Source: Holothuria scabra (Eukaryota > Echinodermata > Holothuroidea > Aspidochirotida > Holothuriidae). From it: a DNA stretch of 64,000 bases. This document shows, piece after piece, positions 38,733 through 51,280 of the stretch. The notes beneath the pieces are model-generated. The model saw only the letters and a list, made by a program, of their open reading frames with translations. It was not told the origin of the DNA and made no database searches. The DNA lies in the NCBI GenBank assembly GCA_037179385.1, contig CM074190.1, positions 6,524,284 through 6,588,283 on the forward strand, in the 5' to 3' direction. The position numbers were made by a program, and so were the translations under genes. The first letter of the stretch is position 1, and each line of letters starts with the position of its first letter.

Positions 38733-39376
38733 AGGGGGAATGCAGGTAATTCTGACTCAAATTAGTATCCTGTTTCATGATTGGCTCTTGAGAGCCATGT
38801 GATAACATTTCTTCTCCTCAATATGAAATTTACTGAAAAGTTACTAAGCCTTGGTTTACCCTGCACAATATTGATGTCCTAAAATGTGATCATGGATACT
38901 TTGAACTTTGAAGACAACTAAAGTTCTATTCAATATTGAAAAGATGTTCTTCAGTTACGGTACAGTACATGTACCTTCTAGTAAATTTCACATGTTAGAA
39001 GAGAAAGTCTTGCCACATGGCTTCAAAAGCCAAGGCTTCAAAAGCCAATCATGAAACAAGAGTTTACTTCTAGTTTGGGTGACTGCAAACTACACTAAAA
39101 AGAACTTAGCAACTCATTAATGGGCAAGAGCAGTCTCTCCAACCTGGAGTAGTGTAGTAGACTGTCCTGTTTCATGATTGGGTCTTTAGAGTCATGTGAC
39201 AATATTTTTCTCCTCAAATCTGAAATTTATAAGGAGTAACAGCTTGCTTCACCTTATTCAATAATGAAGTCCTAACATGTTGTAAAAGATACTTTGAAGA
39301 GAAATAAAAGGAAAATTGTGAGATAAAGCTCCTGCTTCTAAATAAGTTGGGGGAGGGGGGCAACTCTCTCAATTTT
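38733..39376. mobile_element. Family B copies: inverted pair plus direct copy
   Basis: One copy begins after TTAA at 38729 (AGGGGGAATGCAGG, TATCCTGTTTCATGATTGGC). It then meets an inverted copy ending near 39097 (GCCAATCATGAAACAAG, TTTGGGTGACTGC), making a fold-back. A separate direct copy follows at 39121-39376 between TTAA at 39117-39120 and 39377-39380 (GTAGACTGTCCTGTTTCATG). So three family-B bodies lie within 650 bp. Confidence 0.65.
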
Positions 39377-39424
39377 TTAAAATGTCACAACACTTTTCCC
39401 TCATGAAATAGCCCAAAGCTTTAA

Positions 39425-39721
39425 AGGGCCAATCATCTCACCCTAAACTACACTTCTTGTAGGGGGATACAGAAACTTTCCATTGGCCCAGCTTTTTGAT
39501 TGACTGTTAATTCAAACAATGCAGATTACCAAAGCTTCTATTACACAGCATAACCTGTATTGCGAGTGTTTTGGCTATACACATAGAGCTTTTCTATACC
39601 CACCCTGAAGCAGTAAACTGAGATTGTGACTGGAAAAGGCTGAACTTCAGAAAATTGTGGGAGGAGCTTAAATAAGAAGGTTAGGATAATTGGTACTGTT
39701 TGGGGTGAGAGAACTGAGCCT
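39425..39721 (-). mobile_element. Family A miniature transposon, copy 6
   Basis: Full-length 297-bp inverted copy with TTAA at 39421-39424 and 39722-39725. The minus-strand open frame 39729-39541 is a chance frame inside this repeat. A related frame recurs in other copies (for example 47077-47277), which explains its apparent conservation. Confidence 0.88.
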
Positions 39722-40464
39722 TTAAGCATTACTTCATAATAGCTACAGTTTCCTCATTTGATGCATCCCTGTCTGAGGCACCTGGTAAAATACTATGTAG
39801 GCCCCTGGATGTTCACACAACAAGTGATCAAGAATCTCTTCAATTGAAGTTCATTAATGGAGAGATACAATACACATGGAAAGAGCAGCAGCAATTCATG
39901 CAAATTTTCCAAAACTCACCCAGTTCTCTTACTGCAGGAAATTATGAGGATTGCAATTAATGCAAACTGGAGGAGGTTGTGTGGGTGACACAGATTGTTT
40001 TCTCACATTAGGAGGAAGGAAAGGGGAGAAGAATGCGATCTGAAAGGTTTTTACTTTGGAATAAGTGCTTTGAAGGAATCTGAGTGAATCTATTCTGTGT
40101 AACATTCCTCCCAGCAGAATTTTAGTGATAATTTAAGCTTCCCTCTAATCAGTACAATTTGGCATACATGCATAAAGCTAAGATTTACAATAGGAGGTAT
40201 CATTTTAACAGCTTTAATCCGAAAATTTTTTGGGTTGTGAAAGTTTTGCTTTAATCCTCTGCAGTTGTGTTTGACTGAATACAATGACTTTACAGCAAAG
40301 CCTATGTTGCCTACGGTACATTAATTTTGGTAGGAAATCCCTGAAACAGTTTAGTTTGGGGAAAGACTTTAGACTTTGGGTAGATGAGAAATTCAACAGA
40401 CATGAGTTGTGTTTCAAGGAGATCCCATACCAATATGGGATGAGCATACTTGGTTTTTCTCATG

Positions 40465-40646
40465 TTTACAAAGTTACAACTTCTACATCTTTTACATTTT
40501 TCAGCTGTTGTGCTGAAATGGGTACTATTTCACTTGAGAATTTTTTTTTTGAGGTAGAATTTTTAAAAAGATATGCCTTTTTTTGTTGATAGATAAAGTC
40601 AGAGAATGGCTCCAATTCATTGTCATTGAGTCATTTCATGGGCTCT
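40465..40646 (+). mobile_element. Solo end of family C
   Basis: TTTTTCAGCTGTTGTGCTGA, TTTTTTGTTGATAGATAAAG, TCAGAGAATGGCTCC and GAGTCATTTCATGGGCTCT before TTAA at 40647-40650 match the right arm of the 11.2-12.7 kb element. No left arm is present nearby, so this is a truncated copy. Confidence 0.8.
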
Positions 40647-41142
40647 TTAACCTCCACCTAATTCCAAAGGAATCATTTAATCAACATAGCCAATTAATGA
40701 ACACACCAAATTTGTTGCATTTACTATTCTTCTGGAGATAGTGTTAACAAGCAAAAGCATTGGCACACTCACACAACATCACCAGCTCAAAGATTCTTCG
40801 CCTGTTTGGCATTTTGCGATTTGCGCAGTAGAAATATGGTGCATAAAATGACCAAGTCCCAATTAAAGAAATGTGAGTTGTTAATGAAACATGGTAAGTA
40901 ACTTTTCTATTCATTCTACTGTTAAAGTGCTATTCTCAAGAAAGTCTTATGGGAAATGTCACTTTGAAAACTTATGGAAAAACCTAGGTTCATAGTGTCT
41001 TTAAATTGGGTCATTTATTTGACTATAACTCTCATCTTTTTTTTCTGACACATGACAAGTTGTTACAAAACAATTTTGAATTTACCGATAAATTTTTAGC
41101 TTGAACCAAGGAGAAATGAGAAAAAAAGTGATGTATTGCCAA

Positions 41143-41393
41143 CAGGGTTGTCATCACCCTGGGAGACACCAGGCGGTGCTACCTGGCTCTTAAAATCTCC
41201 ACCTGGTACTTGCCACCAATAGTAGCATCACAGCCTGGCACAAAATTTCTTACCCTAACGGAACAAAATTCTTAGATTTCTTTAGAGTTGAGTGATAGTT
41301 CCTCATTTTTTGTAAGCTTTCTCCAATATCAGGACTATTACCACAAATTACGCACCTCTCAAAAGAGTCTGTTGACAACCCTGATTTGCCAAT
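41143..41393. mobile_element. hAT-like miniature element, copy 1
   Basis: 251 bp, ends CAGGGTTGTCA and TGACAACCCTG. The left flank is ATTGCCAA and the right flank ATTTGCCAA, a near-perfect 8-bp target duplication with one extra T. CAGGG ends and 8-bp duplications are hAT hallmarks. A related copy is at 59435-59716. Confidence 0.8.
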
Positions 41394-41918
41394 GGTCATT
41401 AATATTCATGTATTTGCTCATTTCTTTGGCTACTTTCCTTTTAATTTAAAATGCAAACAACTGCAATAGTTCTTGGTGCTCAGCGTAAGCAATGGAGTAG
41501 AGCAAACAAGCCAGTGAGCCACAACTAGAAAAAAAGGCAGTGGACGGCCCCACTTTTACAAATCGGTTAGAAACTGGGCCATGAAGCTCCATCTAACTAA
41601 CTAACCCTCCGTTTTCAATTTTACATTCTCTTTTATCAAAGTATTTTCTGTAATTAACATAAAGAGAAGTATGCATCTTATGTTGTGCTAAAAACTCAAA
41701 ATACCAAGATTTTACATCATATGTGACATTGGCACATTGACATTGGCATGAAGAATGTAAGCAGTCTAGCACTGAATAATCTGAGAGGCTGTAGCCTATT
41801 TGGTTGTCACTTCATGTGTTACTTACACAGGACATGACAAAAATGGGTTTTTTTGAGATCTTACAAAGTTGCCACAAGATTGCAAAACGGAAAAAAACAG
41901 ATCAGATTTAACATTTAA

Positions 41919-42143
41919 AGGGCAGGAGCAGTCACCCCAACTTGAAGCAGTGTAGTAGACTGTCCAGTTTCATGATTGGCTGTTGAGGGTCAAATGCGAA
42001 ATTTACTGGAAGTTACTGCTTGGTTTACCTTTCAAATGTTATATTGAAATAATGAAATATTATGAAAGATTCTTTGAACAGATATGAAACAAGAATTGTG
42101 ATATTTAGCTGTTGCTTCAAAGTAAGTTTTGGGGGATTTCGCC
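41919..42143 (+). mobile_element. Family B miniature transposon, copy
   Basis: It follows TTAA at 41915-41918 with AGGGCAGGAGCAGTCACCCC, then GTAGACTGTCCAGTTTCATG, and ends at TTTCGCCTTTA (degraded TTAA). A small internal deletion removes the ATGTGATAA segment. Confidence 0.75.
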
Positions 42144-43301
42144 TTTACCTTCAACTCATTTGTTTGAGTGGACCATATGAAAAGGAAGCAAGTTAGTTCG
42201 AAAGATGAGGTTTTACTGCTCAATTTCTAACCAACTGGTTTAAGTCAGACCAGCAACAGCTTTTTCCAAGTAATGAATTTTTTTTAATGAATTTTTTTTC
42301 TTTTTTTTTTTGGGGGGGGAGATACCCCCATGGCCACATGTCTGGTAATGAACATCTGTTGATCACAACAATGAAAAAGAAGACTTACTCTGCATATTCA
42401 ACTTATAGTGCAATTGAAAGGATGGCTTGAGGAAACTATTTCACACAACAAAAAATTTTGTGGGAATTTTCAAAGCAAGAAGAGCAAAAGATAAAATTCC
42501 ATCATATTATAATAATAATTTAATAATTAATTTTTGAGTATTGCTTCCACTAGGTGATTACTGTCCCTTAATTATCTCATGCTCAAGAAAACAATATTCA
42601 TACAACATAAAAACTTACAAATTCCCCTTTCACTTCTGATTCCTAAGACACATTCAGCTATATTTTGGATGCCACAACATCAACCAAGTTGCACTGCAGT
42701 TCTTTTGAATCTATGCATGGTTCCTGTATTGCTAACCTACTGTAGATGGCCTTTAAATTCTAATTCTAGACAGACTTCAAATCTGGTATACCAAAGTTAT
42801 TTCAAAATTGCCTCTCAAGGCAAAGTGAACACCCCTGAATGCTTCAGCTCTACACTGGTAACAGTTTGCCCTTTTAGCAGGCAGACCAATTTTTCCAGCA
42901 TCATGTGGACTTCCCATTCTCATGACTTTCTCAATCACTTAACGCCACATTACCCCATCCAAAGGCTAACGAGAGTGAGGGATTATTCAATGAAAGAACT
43001 TTAGAGACTTTCAAGAAGATTCTTTCCACCATCTATTATAGCCTTTGAAATGAAAAGCAGTGTTCTACAGTAGTCAGTCACACTATTACAGTTTTCTTTT
43101 ATGTTGTAAGAAGATGAAGTACAGTACTCTAAACTACAGCTCTCAATGGAAGAAGTCAGGGTATTGTGAAACTGATTAGGAAGCTTACCAAATGAGTGTC
43201 AGTAATTGGTGCAATCAACCATAATGACTTAGAGATACACCAAATAGGGTCTAAAAATGAAGAGAGAAAATGAGGCCACTTCGGATTGCTCCTGGGAATT
43301 G

Positions 43302-43668
43302 GCTGGAATTTTCAAAGTGCAGGAAAGCTGAGTTAAGTAATTCACATGAACATTATGTACTTACAACGATGTTGGCCTATGGTACTCCATCAAAATGGAC
43401 TGGTTGGGCACAAAAACTACTCTGTAGGTTCCCAAGGTATATAGTCTAGTTATGGAATTGAAAAATCTAGATTGGCAATTTTCAAAGTTGCTGGAATTTT
43501 CAAAGTGCAGGAAAGCTGAGTTAAGTGATTCACATGAACATTATGTACTTACAACAATGTTGGCCTATGGTACTCCATCAAAATGGACTGGTCGGGCACA
43601 AAAACTACTCTGTAGGTTCCCAAGGTATATAGTCTAGTTATGGAATTGAAAAATCTAGATTGGCAATA
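43302..43668 (+). repeat. Tandem duplication of a 188-bp unit
   Basis: Unit 1 (43302-43489) and unit 2 (43490-43668) start GCTGGAATTTTCAAAGTGCA and are almost identical (GGTACTCCATCAAAATGGAC in both). The few differences (TAATTC/TGATTC, CGATG/CAATG, TTGGGC/TCGGGC) indicate a recent event. Confidence 0.92.
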
Positions 43669-43981
43669 AAGCTGTTGTGATGACAGATGAATGGCAATTA
43701 TAGTGGTCAGAACTGCCTAAACAAATACTGTAGACCTAACCTCAACATATTTTAAGTGCTAGTATGAACCTTTTTGGCATCGCCTCTCCCCATCAATCCA
43801 TTATGGAAGTACTGAGACCTTAGAGGTAGTACTTCCATCCGTCCACCCAGGCACCCACCCAACAAATGCATTAGCAAATCTGGGTATCGAGTAAAGTAAT
43901 CCATTGAGTGGGGTCATCAGCCTTGAAGGCCAACTTCCTATAAGCCCAGAAAGTTCCAATTCTCCTGACATACCTACTTAA

Positions 43982-44237
43982 AGAACAAGACCAGTCATCC
44001 TAAAATTATTTTGAAAACAACTACTAAATTTTGCTATTTGTCTGTCATTTTCTTCTAAGAAGCTTTCCGGATATTATAAGGCTTAAACATTCAGCATTCA
44101 AGGTTAACCAAGATATTACGTACTTGTAAAGTTCACAATTCAGTGAAAAACACATTGCCATAAGATTGACAAGAGCCATTTCACAAAATAGTATAGACTA
44201 CTATCCTTGTTCAAATTGGGGTGACTGCATTTGCCCT
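43982..44237 (-). mobile_element. Family B miniature transposon, inverted copy
   Basis: 256 bp with TTAA at 43978-43981 and 44238-44241. The right end reads GGGGTGACTGCATTTGCCCT, the reverse complement of the family start. The centre is diverged. Confidence 0.7.
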
Positions 44238-44794
44238 TTAAGGACATGTACCTGAAGTAATAACATTCAAAAATATGTAGCAGTGCGAAAAAGAATTCTA
44301 AAAATCCAACTCCCATCTTCATAAGACATTCTTGAGTGAAGGTACAGTGTTGAAGTTTGAGTAATAATTTGTGATGTCATTGTTGAATTACTCAGACTAC
44401 AATCCGCTTTGTATTTCTTTGTTTTTGTGATAGTACTGCACCTTGTTTGTACCAAGGTGTGATAGCATTCTTACTCTTATTGGGTGATGTAATTAATTAT
44501 TAGCTCTCTTTGTGCAACATGCTATGCAAGCAGAAAGGAAGTCTTCAAGGCCATAAAACATATTTTTTTTTTTATTTTTAAGGGAAACAAACCAGGTACT
44601 GTCATGTGAGTTGCACAACAAGAAAGTCACAAATTATTGTGCAATTGAATAATTTGTTTTCAGGTGAAAAAATTTCAACATCATATAATCTTGACTCAAG
44701 AATGTCTCATGAATATGGGGAGTTGGGCTGTTAGAATTCATTTTTCATGCATATACTTTTGAATATTTTGACTTGAGGTACACTTCCCTTTTAA

Positions 44795-45050
44795 GTCCCC
44801 CCCCCCCCCCCCACCCATCCCACATCTATCTAAAACTCATCCCCATCCACGAAAAAATACAGTGTATAACTTCAGGGCAAGTTTACAAGACTCAATGTGT
44901 ACTGTAAGAATGCTCTCAGAAAAGTATATATATGTTGGGAAATATAAGCTACAGTACCATACATTTTTTGAATTTGCTGTCAATTGAAGAGCTGTACCAA
45001 TTAGGACTTTCTATAGACGACTTAACCATTGGTAGTCTGGGTGAGAATTA
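44795..45050 (+). repeat. Diverged family-A relic with C-tract
   Basis: After TTTTAAGT and a pure C run the order is AAACTCATCCCCATCCACGA, ACTTCAGGGCAAG, GACTCAATGTGTACTG, GCTCTCAG, AATATAAGCTACAGTACCAT, TGCTGTCAATTGAAGAGCTG and GTCTGGGTGAGAA. This is the family-A order with many changes. Confidence 0.55.
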
Positions 45051-45202
45051 ACTGCCTTGAAACCATCTTAATTTTATCTTCTACAGGCAAAAACCTCATA
45101 TTCAGTGAAATTGAGGGTATATTTCAGTGCACAATCATTCATGATACAGGTAAGCAAAGAATTGTTCAGATAAAGGCTGATGAGCCCCAGTCTGTTATGC
45201 CC

Positions 45203-45595
45203 ATGGACTTCCTATACATGGACAGAGCATACTGTACCATACATTGTCGCTACCGTTTGTGTGAGAAAAAGCACACCAAAATGGCTGTCTGCTATGGCTT
45301 TGTGTGAAAGTTTGGACTTGCTCAGGTATATCATCCTTTTCGGCAAGAAAGTTGAAATATTTTTGAAATATGGCAAGGTAAGGTCAAAATCACTATAGGT
45401 ATTGCACGAATATTATATTATTTTTCTCATTCAAGTAAAACTTTTGCATAAAATAGCACAGAGTCCTCGTCAAATCACACAAATTATAGCCACAAGGCGG
45501 CCATCTTGGTGCGCCTTTTTTGCCCCAGTCAGTGGCAACCAGCTATGGATAGGACGTATACGTTACATGCTCTGTCCATGTATACAAGTCCTTGG
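45203..45595. repeat. Fold-back repeat with ~100-bp arms
   Basis: The left arm (45203-45300) starts GGACTTCCTATACATGGACA and later has CACACCAAAATGGCTGTC. The right arm (45495-45595) carries the inverted equivalents (TGTCCATGTATACAAGTCCT and GGCGGCCATCTTGGTGCG). The spacer is about 190 bp. It directly follows the diverged family-A relic at 44795. Confidence 0.7.
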
Positions 45596-45800
45596 TTATG
45601 CCCCACTAAAGGATCTAAATCAGACCATCACTTCAATGACTGTTTGGATTTGTCTATAGGCCCAGGTCTAAATATTGAAAGTACTACAACATGTATGTAT
45701 ACTAAATGCAAAAGAAGCAATGCAAACACACATTTTAGACCAGTGACAATTTCTTTGTTAAAAAAAAATCATGGTATCAAAAAAAGTATCATGGATTTAA

Positions 45801-46086
45801 AGGGTCAATCCTCTCACCCCAAACTACAATATTGGTACAGGGGTACCAAAATTTTCAATTGGCTCATCGATTTGATTGACAGCTAATTCAAACAATGCAG
45901 AGTACCAAAGCTTATATTACACAGCATGAACCGTACTCAGAGTGTTTTGATATTAAGTTTTTCTTCACTCACCTTGAAGCAATAAACTGAGATTATGGAT
46001 GAGCATGAATTTCAGACAATTATGGGAGGGGCTTAAGTAAGAAGGTTAGGAAAATTGGTACTGTTTGGGGTGAGAGAACTGGGCCT
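45801..46086 (-). mobile_element. Family A miniature transposon, copy 7
   Basis: 286-bp inverted copy with TTAA at 45797-45800 and 46087-46090. A small internal deletion around the ATATAAATTGAG segment explains the shorter length. Confidence 0.88.
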
Positions 46087-46090
46087 TTAA

Positions 46091-47092
46091 GGAGGAGAGC
46101 CACTGCTGCACCTGTTCAATACCACAGTGCATAGAGTACTGTAACTGACTACTGTAAAAAACCTTTAATTATCAATCATCAAAATTTGGTAAATAGTATG
46201 AAAGTATCTGAATCGAAAGACAACCCCCAGTCCAGCAAGTCCTTAACAATTAGAAAAGGTGGCACAATACTGTAGCACCAAATTTTAGAAAAGTATGGCA
46301 TGCTTTTAACCAAATTTTCCTTGAAAATACAAAAACTGGATAATCAGTTAAGCATATTGTCCTATGTACACCTAAAACAACCAACAACCCCTTCTGTAAA
46401 TAGTACCTTTCCTTCACTAACCTGCAAAACAAGCTAATCAGAATTAGATTTTAAAGCAGGCAGCCACTTGCCCCAAGCTAAGTGCAGTTTGGTCCAATTT
46501 AGACCTATCATTATAGTTATCCTGCTCTAATTCATTCTCAATTACTGCCAAAATGGGAGCATCATCAAAGTTGAAGAGACCCCTGCTATTTGAAATTCCT
46601 GGGGCTATATCTCCATCTTTGAATGTTGAACAAACAAAGCTGCATGTTTTAAATCCTGATATACTGTCCCCTACAGCCAAACAGTTACAAATTACTCACA
46701 TACAGACATTTGCCCTATAAAACTGGACTGAGCTGAGTCCTGACTTGAATAATCATGTGATAGGTGACCCTTGTCCTGTAAACCTGTGGCGAAAAAATCT
46801 GATGAACTACTTTTAAAGCTCTCCAGAGAGAGAGAAAGCACCCTGGGCTGTTGTAGTGATGATGAGGAACTTCAATCAATATGATGAGAATGGAAGCAGA
46901 TGAGATTAGAGGCCATTAACTGGGAAACAAAAGTGTATCATTTTAATGCAAAAGTAAATGTGGAGCTGCATTAGACATGCAAATGCACAATAAAGTTGGT
47001 ATTTTGCAAGTCATAATATCATATAAATAAGAAGGTGAACGTTAATAAAGAAGTAGAAACTTAAATGTGAAGGGTTTTGTTTAGGGCTGAGG
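46091..47092. other. Intron sequence, nothing recognised
   Basis: No repeat or coding signal was identified between family-A copies 7 and 8. The minus frame 46680-46444 has no known motif. Confidence 0.45.
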
Positions 47093-47096
47093 TTAA

Positions 47097-47393
47097 AGAC
47101 CCGGTTCTCTCACCCCAAACAGTACCAATTCTCCTAACCTTCTTACTGAAGCCCCTCCCACAATTGTCTGAAATTCATGTTCATCCAGATACAATATCAG
47201 TTTATTGCTTCAAGGTGAGTATAGAAATACTCAATTTATATAATCAAAACACTCTCAGTACCATTCATGCTGTGTAATATAAGACTTGGTACTCTGCATT
47301 GTTTGAATTAGCTGTCAATCAAAGCGCTGAGCCAATTGAGAGTTTCGGTACCCCCGTACCAAAATTGTAGTTTGGGGTGAGAGGTTTGGCCCT
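47097..47393 (+). mobile_element. Family A miniature transposon, copy 8
   Basis: 297-bp direct copy with intact TTAA at 47093-47096 and 47394-47397. It has GGTTCTCTCACCCCAAACAG at the left and TTTGGGGTGAGAGGTTTGGC at the right. It looks close to the family consensus. Confidence 0.9.
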
Positions 47394-47855
47394 TTAAGAT
47401 AGAAAAGTAAGTTGTATATATAAAGCAATGTTTACAGAGTAAGTGATAAGAAAGGGGAATGGGTTGCATGGTATATCAACCCTCTTACCCCATTACTGCA
47501 TTCCCTCTCATCATGGAGGTAGTACTTCCATGCTCTCACTGCCAAGAGCAGCCACAGTATTATTACACTTACTGACAGATACTGTATAAACTACAGTAGA
47601 AAATTTACGTTTTTGTGGTCTGGTTTTATATAAGCTACATTACAAAATAAATTAGACAATTCCACCCCTTCAACAGTGGATATTTTTTTTGACGTAGATT
47701 TCCAAATATAGCAGTGCATCAACATATTTTTGCAATTCTGGGCATCCACCTTCAAAAGATTCTTAAGGACTGATTTGCATTTCTATGTAAAATGTAACTA
47801 GAACCAAATTCAGTGGCTAAATTACTGTAGTTACCAACTGAATCTCAAACCATAA

Positions 47856-50800
47856 ACAAGACGAACGTCTAGACGAGTTGCGGTGCCGACATACCAAGTC
47901 GTCTTGTACTTTAAAGGTGATTTTATATTTTAGGGGGACAAAAATACCATTCCAAAATACTTGTATTGTGTTTTGCCCAATAGCAGCTAAGTTAAGTTCC
48001 ACACTTGTAACCCAGGAACATTGTTCATTCACTTTAGAAATGTGGTTGAGGTGGAACGTGAAACACACCAAAGAAATACTCGATTGCCGGTATAATGAGG
48101 TTTGCTCATTTTCAACTCATAGTTGACAGAAAATCAGGAAAAGATGATACAGCAGTTGATTTAGAACTGTAGAAAGAGTAAAATGTCACATCAGATAACA
48201 TTTCAAACGTCATTTACAAGCTGTTTCTTGTGCATTCAATATAAGGTATCCCTAATGTCCCGGCTCCTTAGTAACTCCTCGTACAGCATGAGGGTTTCTG
48301 ATAAAAGATGGTAAAGCGCCACAGGCTCAAGACAGACCATTCGACCAAACAGACGTTAGTCAAAATTGTATTTTAAGTAGTGCAGTTAATAAGGAAAAAC
48401 ATGCCATTTGTTTAGCTGTTTAGTGAATACAGGTGGAGTACACTGTTATGACGTAATGTTGGAAACGACAATGAGTCTGTATATACATGACAGTAACGTT
48501 GTAGTCACTTGGTTGAATATGGATTTATGTTAATGAACAAAAGGGGAAAAAAAATTCCAATGTTGAACATAAAGACTTTTTAAAGATTAATGGTTTTTAA
48601 AAAGTTTTGTACGCTCCGCACCAAGTTTACTCTCAGCTTTCCTAATAAAAATTTTTTGTAAGTAACATGTAATAACAAGTTAACGAGAATCAAAAGAAAT
48701 GTCGATATCTCAGATTTACCATAATCTTTACAAATGATGAAATAAAATTAAAAAAAATATAAAACAGCAAAGTAAAAATTCCTTTGTCAGCGTTACTTAC
48801 ACCTACATTCCCTCAACATAAATGTTAATATGATGATATTTCACTCTAGCCTTAGGCCTATTGTCACTGTTTCTCCAATTTATATTAATCCCGCACACAT
48901 ACGTCACTACTAACCCTTCGCCGGTAACTTCTTAGTTTAGTAATGTATAGACACTTGAACGACGTTGACCTCCACAAATCAGAGAACCGAATCAATCACT
49001 TTCAAATCATAAAAGATAAATTGCAACATCTATGCGTCCCTTCATGAAACCCGAATACCAAAAATATCGATGTCCCTAGTTTATAACTATTAGCGGCGAT
49101 TCGTCTGTCATCACATCATTAAACAGTTTCGCTTCTTCCTACACTCTATATCAAGAACTTCTTGTCGCCTTTCTGACAGTGACTTCTTACTACGGAACAA
49201 AACTGTTGCCATTGCATAAAAATTGTTTTAATAATTTCCATGCATTTCTTTTTCTAATAAAAATAATAATATAGCAAGTTTATGTATGGCCACGACTCGC
49301 AACTGATCAAGCGATAACCTAAAATATGTAAAAGCAATAAGAAAGCCAGGTCTATGAATAAGACTGCACTGTCCAGTAAAAAACTCCGTAAAGACAAATT
49401 TCATCATTCCAACCACCCATATGCAATAGCTCAACAAATCACTTTCAAAGATGAAACGGACTTCATGAAAAATAAACGTTTCGCTAACGTAAACGTAACA
49501 CCACAGCCAGTGACATAACAAAAAGAGCATGACTAGCTTATTAATAAGTGTCTTGCTACTTTACAATTTACGAAATGAACCCCCTGGCTAAAAATTTACA
49601 ATTGGGAATTTTCTTGTACCTGTTCAAAACTTCGTTGTGTAAGCCAACAATCTAAACCCTCTACAAACGGTACAAATTTAATGTTTACGTTCGTTTAACA
49701 TAAATATAAAAAATTATAAGGCAATCATTTGTAATTGTTTTACAGTGACGTAAATCCCGGAGAAGGCAAGGGATGTCTTTGCTTCCTCAAGTAAAAAAAG
49801 GAAAGCCAAACTTACATGGCCCCCTCAAAATTTTAAATAACCATTTCAAAATCAACACATTTTTGACAAGAGATGAACTATCCATGGCCTTTAAAAAGAC
49901 CAAATCAGTTGGTTTTCAAGGGCTTCTCCCCCAACAGAAGACCCAAAGCAGTCCCTGAATGATTGTGCAAAACCTTCATTCATGCAGACCTCTTCCCGAT
50001 ATCTCAAACAGATCACCGCCCAGCGTAATAAAAAATGGTTGCTCTCATCACATACAAATATAAAACAAGATATGAATGAACATGTTAAAACCCTACCGTG
50101 ACTACTCTTTACATTAAACTATTTGTTCATGTTAACACTTCTTCATCTTATGATGTGCACTTCTCCCTAAATGTATAAATATCCCCAAGAACATTCCCCT
50201 GAATTTGGTTTTTAAGCATTCTTCTTTAGTGGAGCTTCTGAGCAATGGCAACTCGTGGTGTAAATATGTGGAGGGGTACATAATGAACTTACAATGACTT
50301 GTGTTAAATAAAGATCATCATCTTCCCTGTAACCAATAATGCCAAACACCGAAAAAAACAATTACCACCCACAACAACGAAAAAATAAAATGTACATGTA
50401 GATCTTTCGGAACGTGTAAATAATACATTACGATCGTCATGTTCCCTACTGTCCCCATCATCACACCTCTGACTATTTTCATATCCACTAGAGCCTTTTT
50501 TTGTTTGATCGCAACTCTGACATCATCATTTTTCTCCCCTTCATAACTTTTATCTTGAAATTCACCCCCATACTTTCTTTTTCTTTGTTGCCAACCTTTC
50601 CTTTCTACAAAAAAAATCTTTGAACGGCCCTTCTTGGGCATTGTTATATTCTCCACATAGTTTTAAACTTTAAAATAACAAATTTGCCATAACCAGACAC
50701 CTTGATATAACACAAATATTAATACTCGCCATCTTATACAAATAATATTTACCTACCAATAACAATGTTTCCCTCCAACAGAAACTTACTTTATGAAAAA

Positions 50801-51280
50801 ACAGTGAACAAAACTCCTCTAAACTATCAAACTTTTTACTCCACAGCAACCCCGACCATGTCACTTGAAAAGAATAAATCTCTACAAAGAAATCCTCATA
50901 TAAATACTCCAAATTCACGTAACACCTCGATGAATTAAAAAAACAACCAAAATGATGGCGCCGTGTTAAATTAAACAACATATTATTCCCCAGAGTACAC
51001 ACGGACCTGGTTTTTCTGCAAGATTGTTACTAAAAATAGAACACGTTTGCAAATTTTACGTGAAAAAACCCCCAATTTTACACTCTCACGAAAATCATAT
51101 TTCCACCAAAACTTAAAAACACGAAAGAGAAGTACCATCCCTACAAATTGCACTAAACCGTATTTCGATACCACAAAGCATCTAGAAGGAGATAGAAATA
51201 AAGTGCCGAAAAAGTCAGAAATTGACATCTCGATAGTAACTGCATTAGTTGCGGTTGCCTGCAAGGCAGGCACCGCAACT
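47856..51280. other. 3.4-kb block bounded by short inverted repeats
   Basis: AGTTGCGGTGCC at 47876-47887 reappears inverted as GGCACCGCAACT ending at 51280. The left edge also has a hairpin ACAAGACGA / TCGTCTTGT (47856-47907), and the right edge a strong hairpin (51247-51280). The interior lacks the family A/B elements common on both sides and is richer in CpG-containing words. It holds adjacent minus-strand frames 50656-50318 (basic start MPKKGRSKIFF), 51002-50670 and 51273-50983. I do not recognise any of them. A transposable element or another gene fragment are both possible. Confidence 0.35.
51247..51280. repeat. Near-perfect hairpin
   Basis: AGTTGCGGTTGCCTGC and GCAGGCACCGCAACT pair over 15 bp with one bulged T and a four-base loop region. 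It lies at the right edge of the 47.9-51.3 kb block. Confidence 0.8.

Larger units (their letters stand above)
39726..43301. other. Intron sequence between mobile elements
   Basis: Holds the solo family-C end, one hAT-like MITE and one family-B copy, listed separately. The 141-codon plus frame 42579-43004, the longest in the window, has no recognisable domain and unbiased composition, so I treat it as chance. Confidence 0.45.

Noticed and set aside
42579..43004. 141-codon plus-strand open frame, longest in the window
   Set aside because: No domain, no codon bias, no splice context, and intronic position antisense to the kinase; treated as chance.
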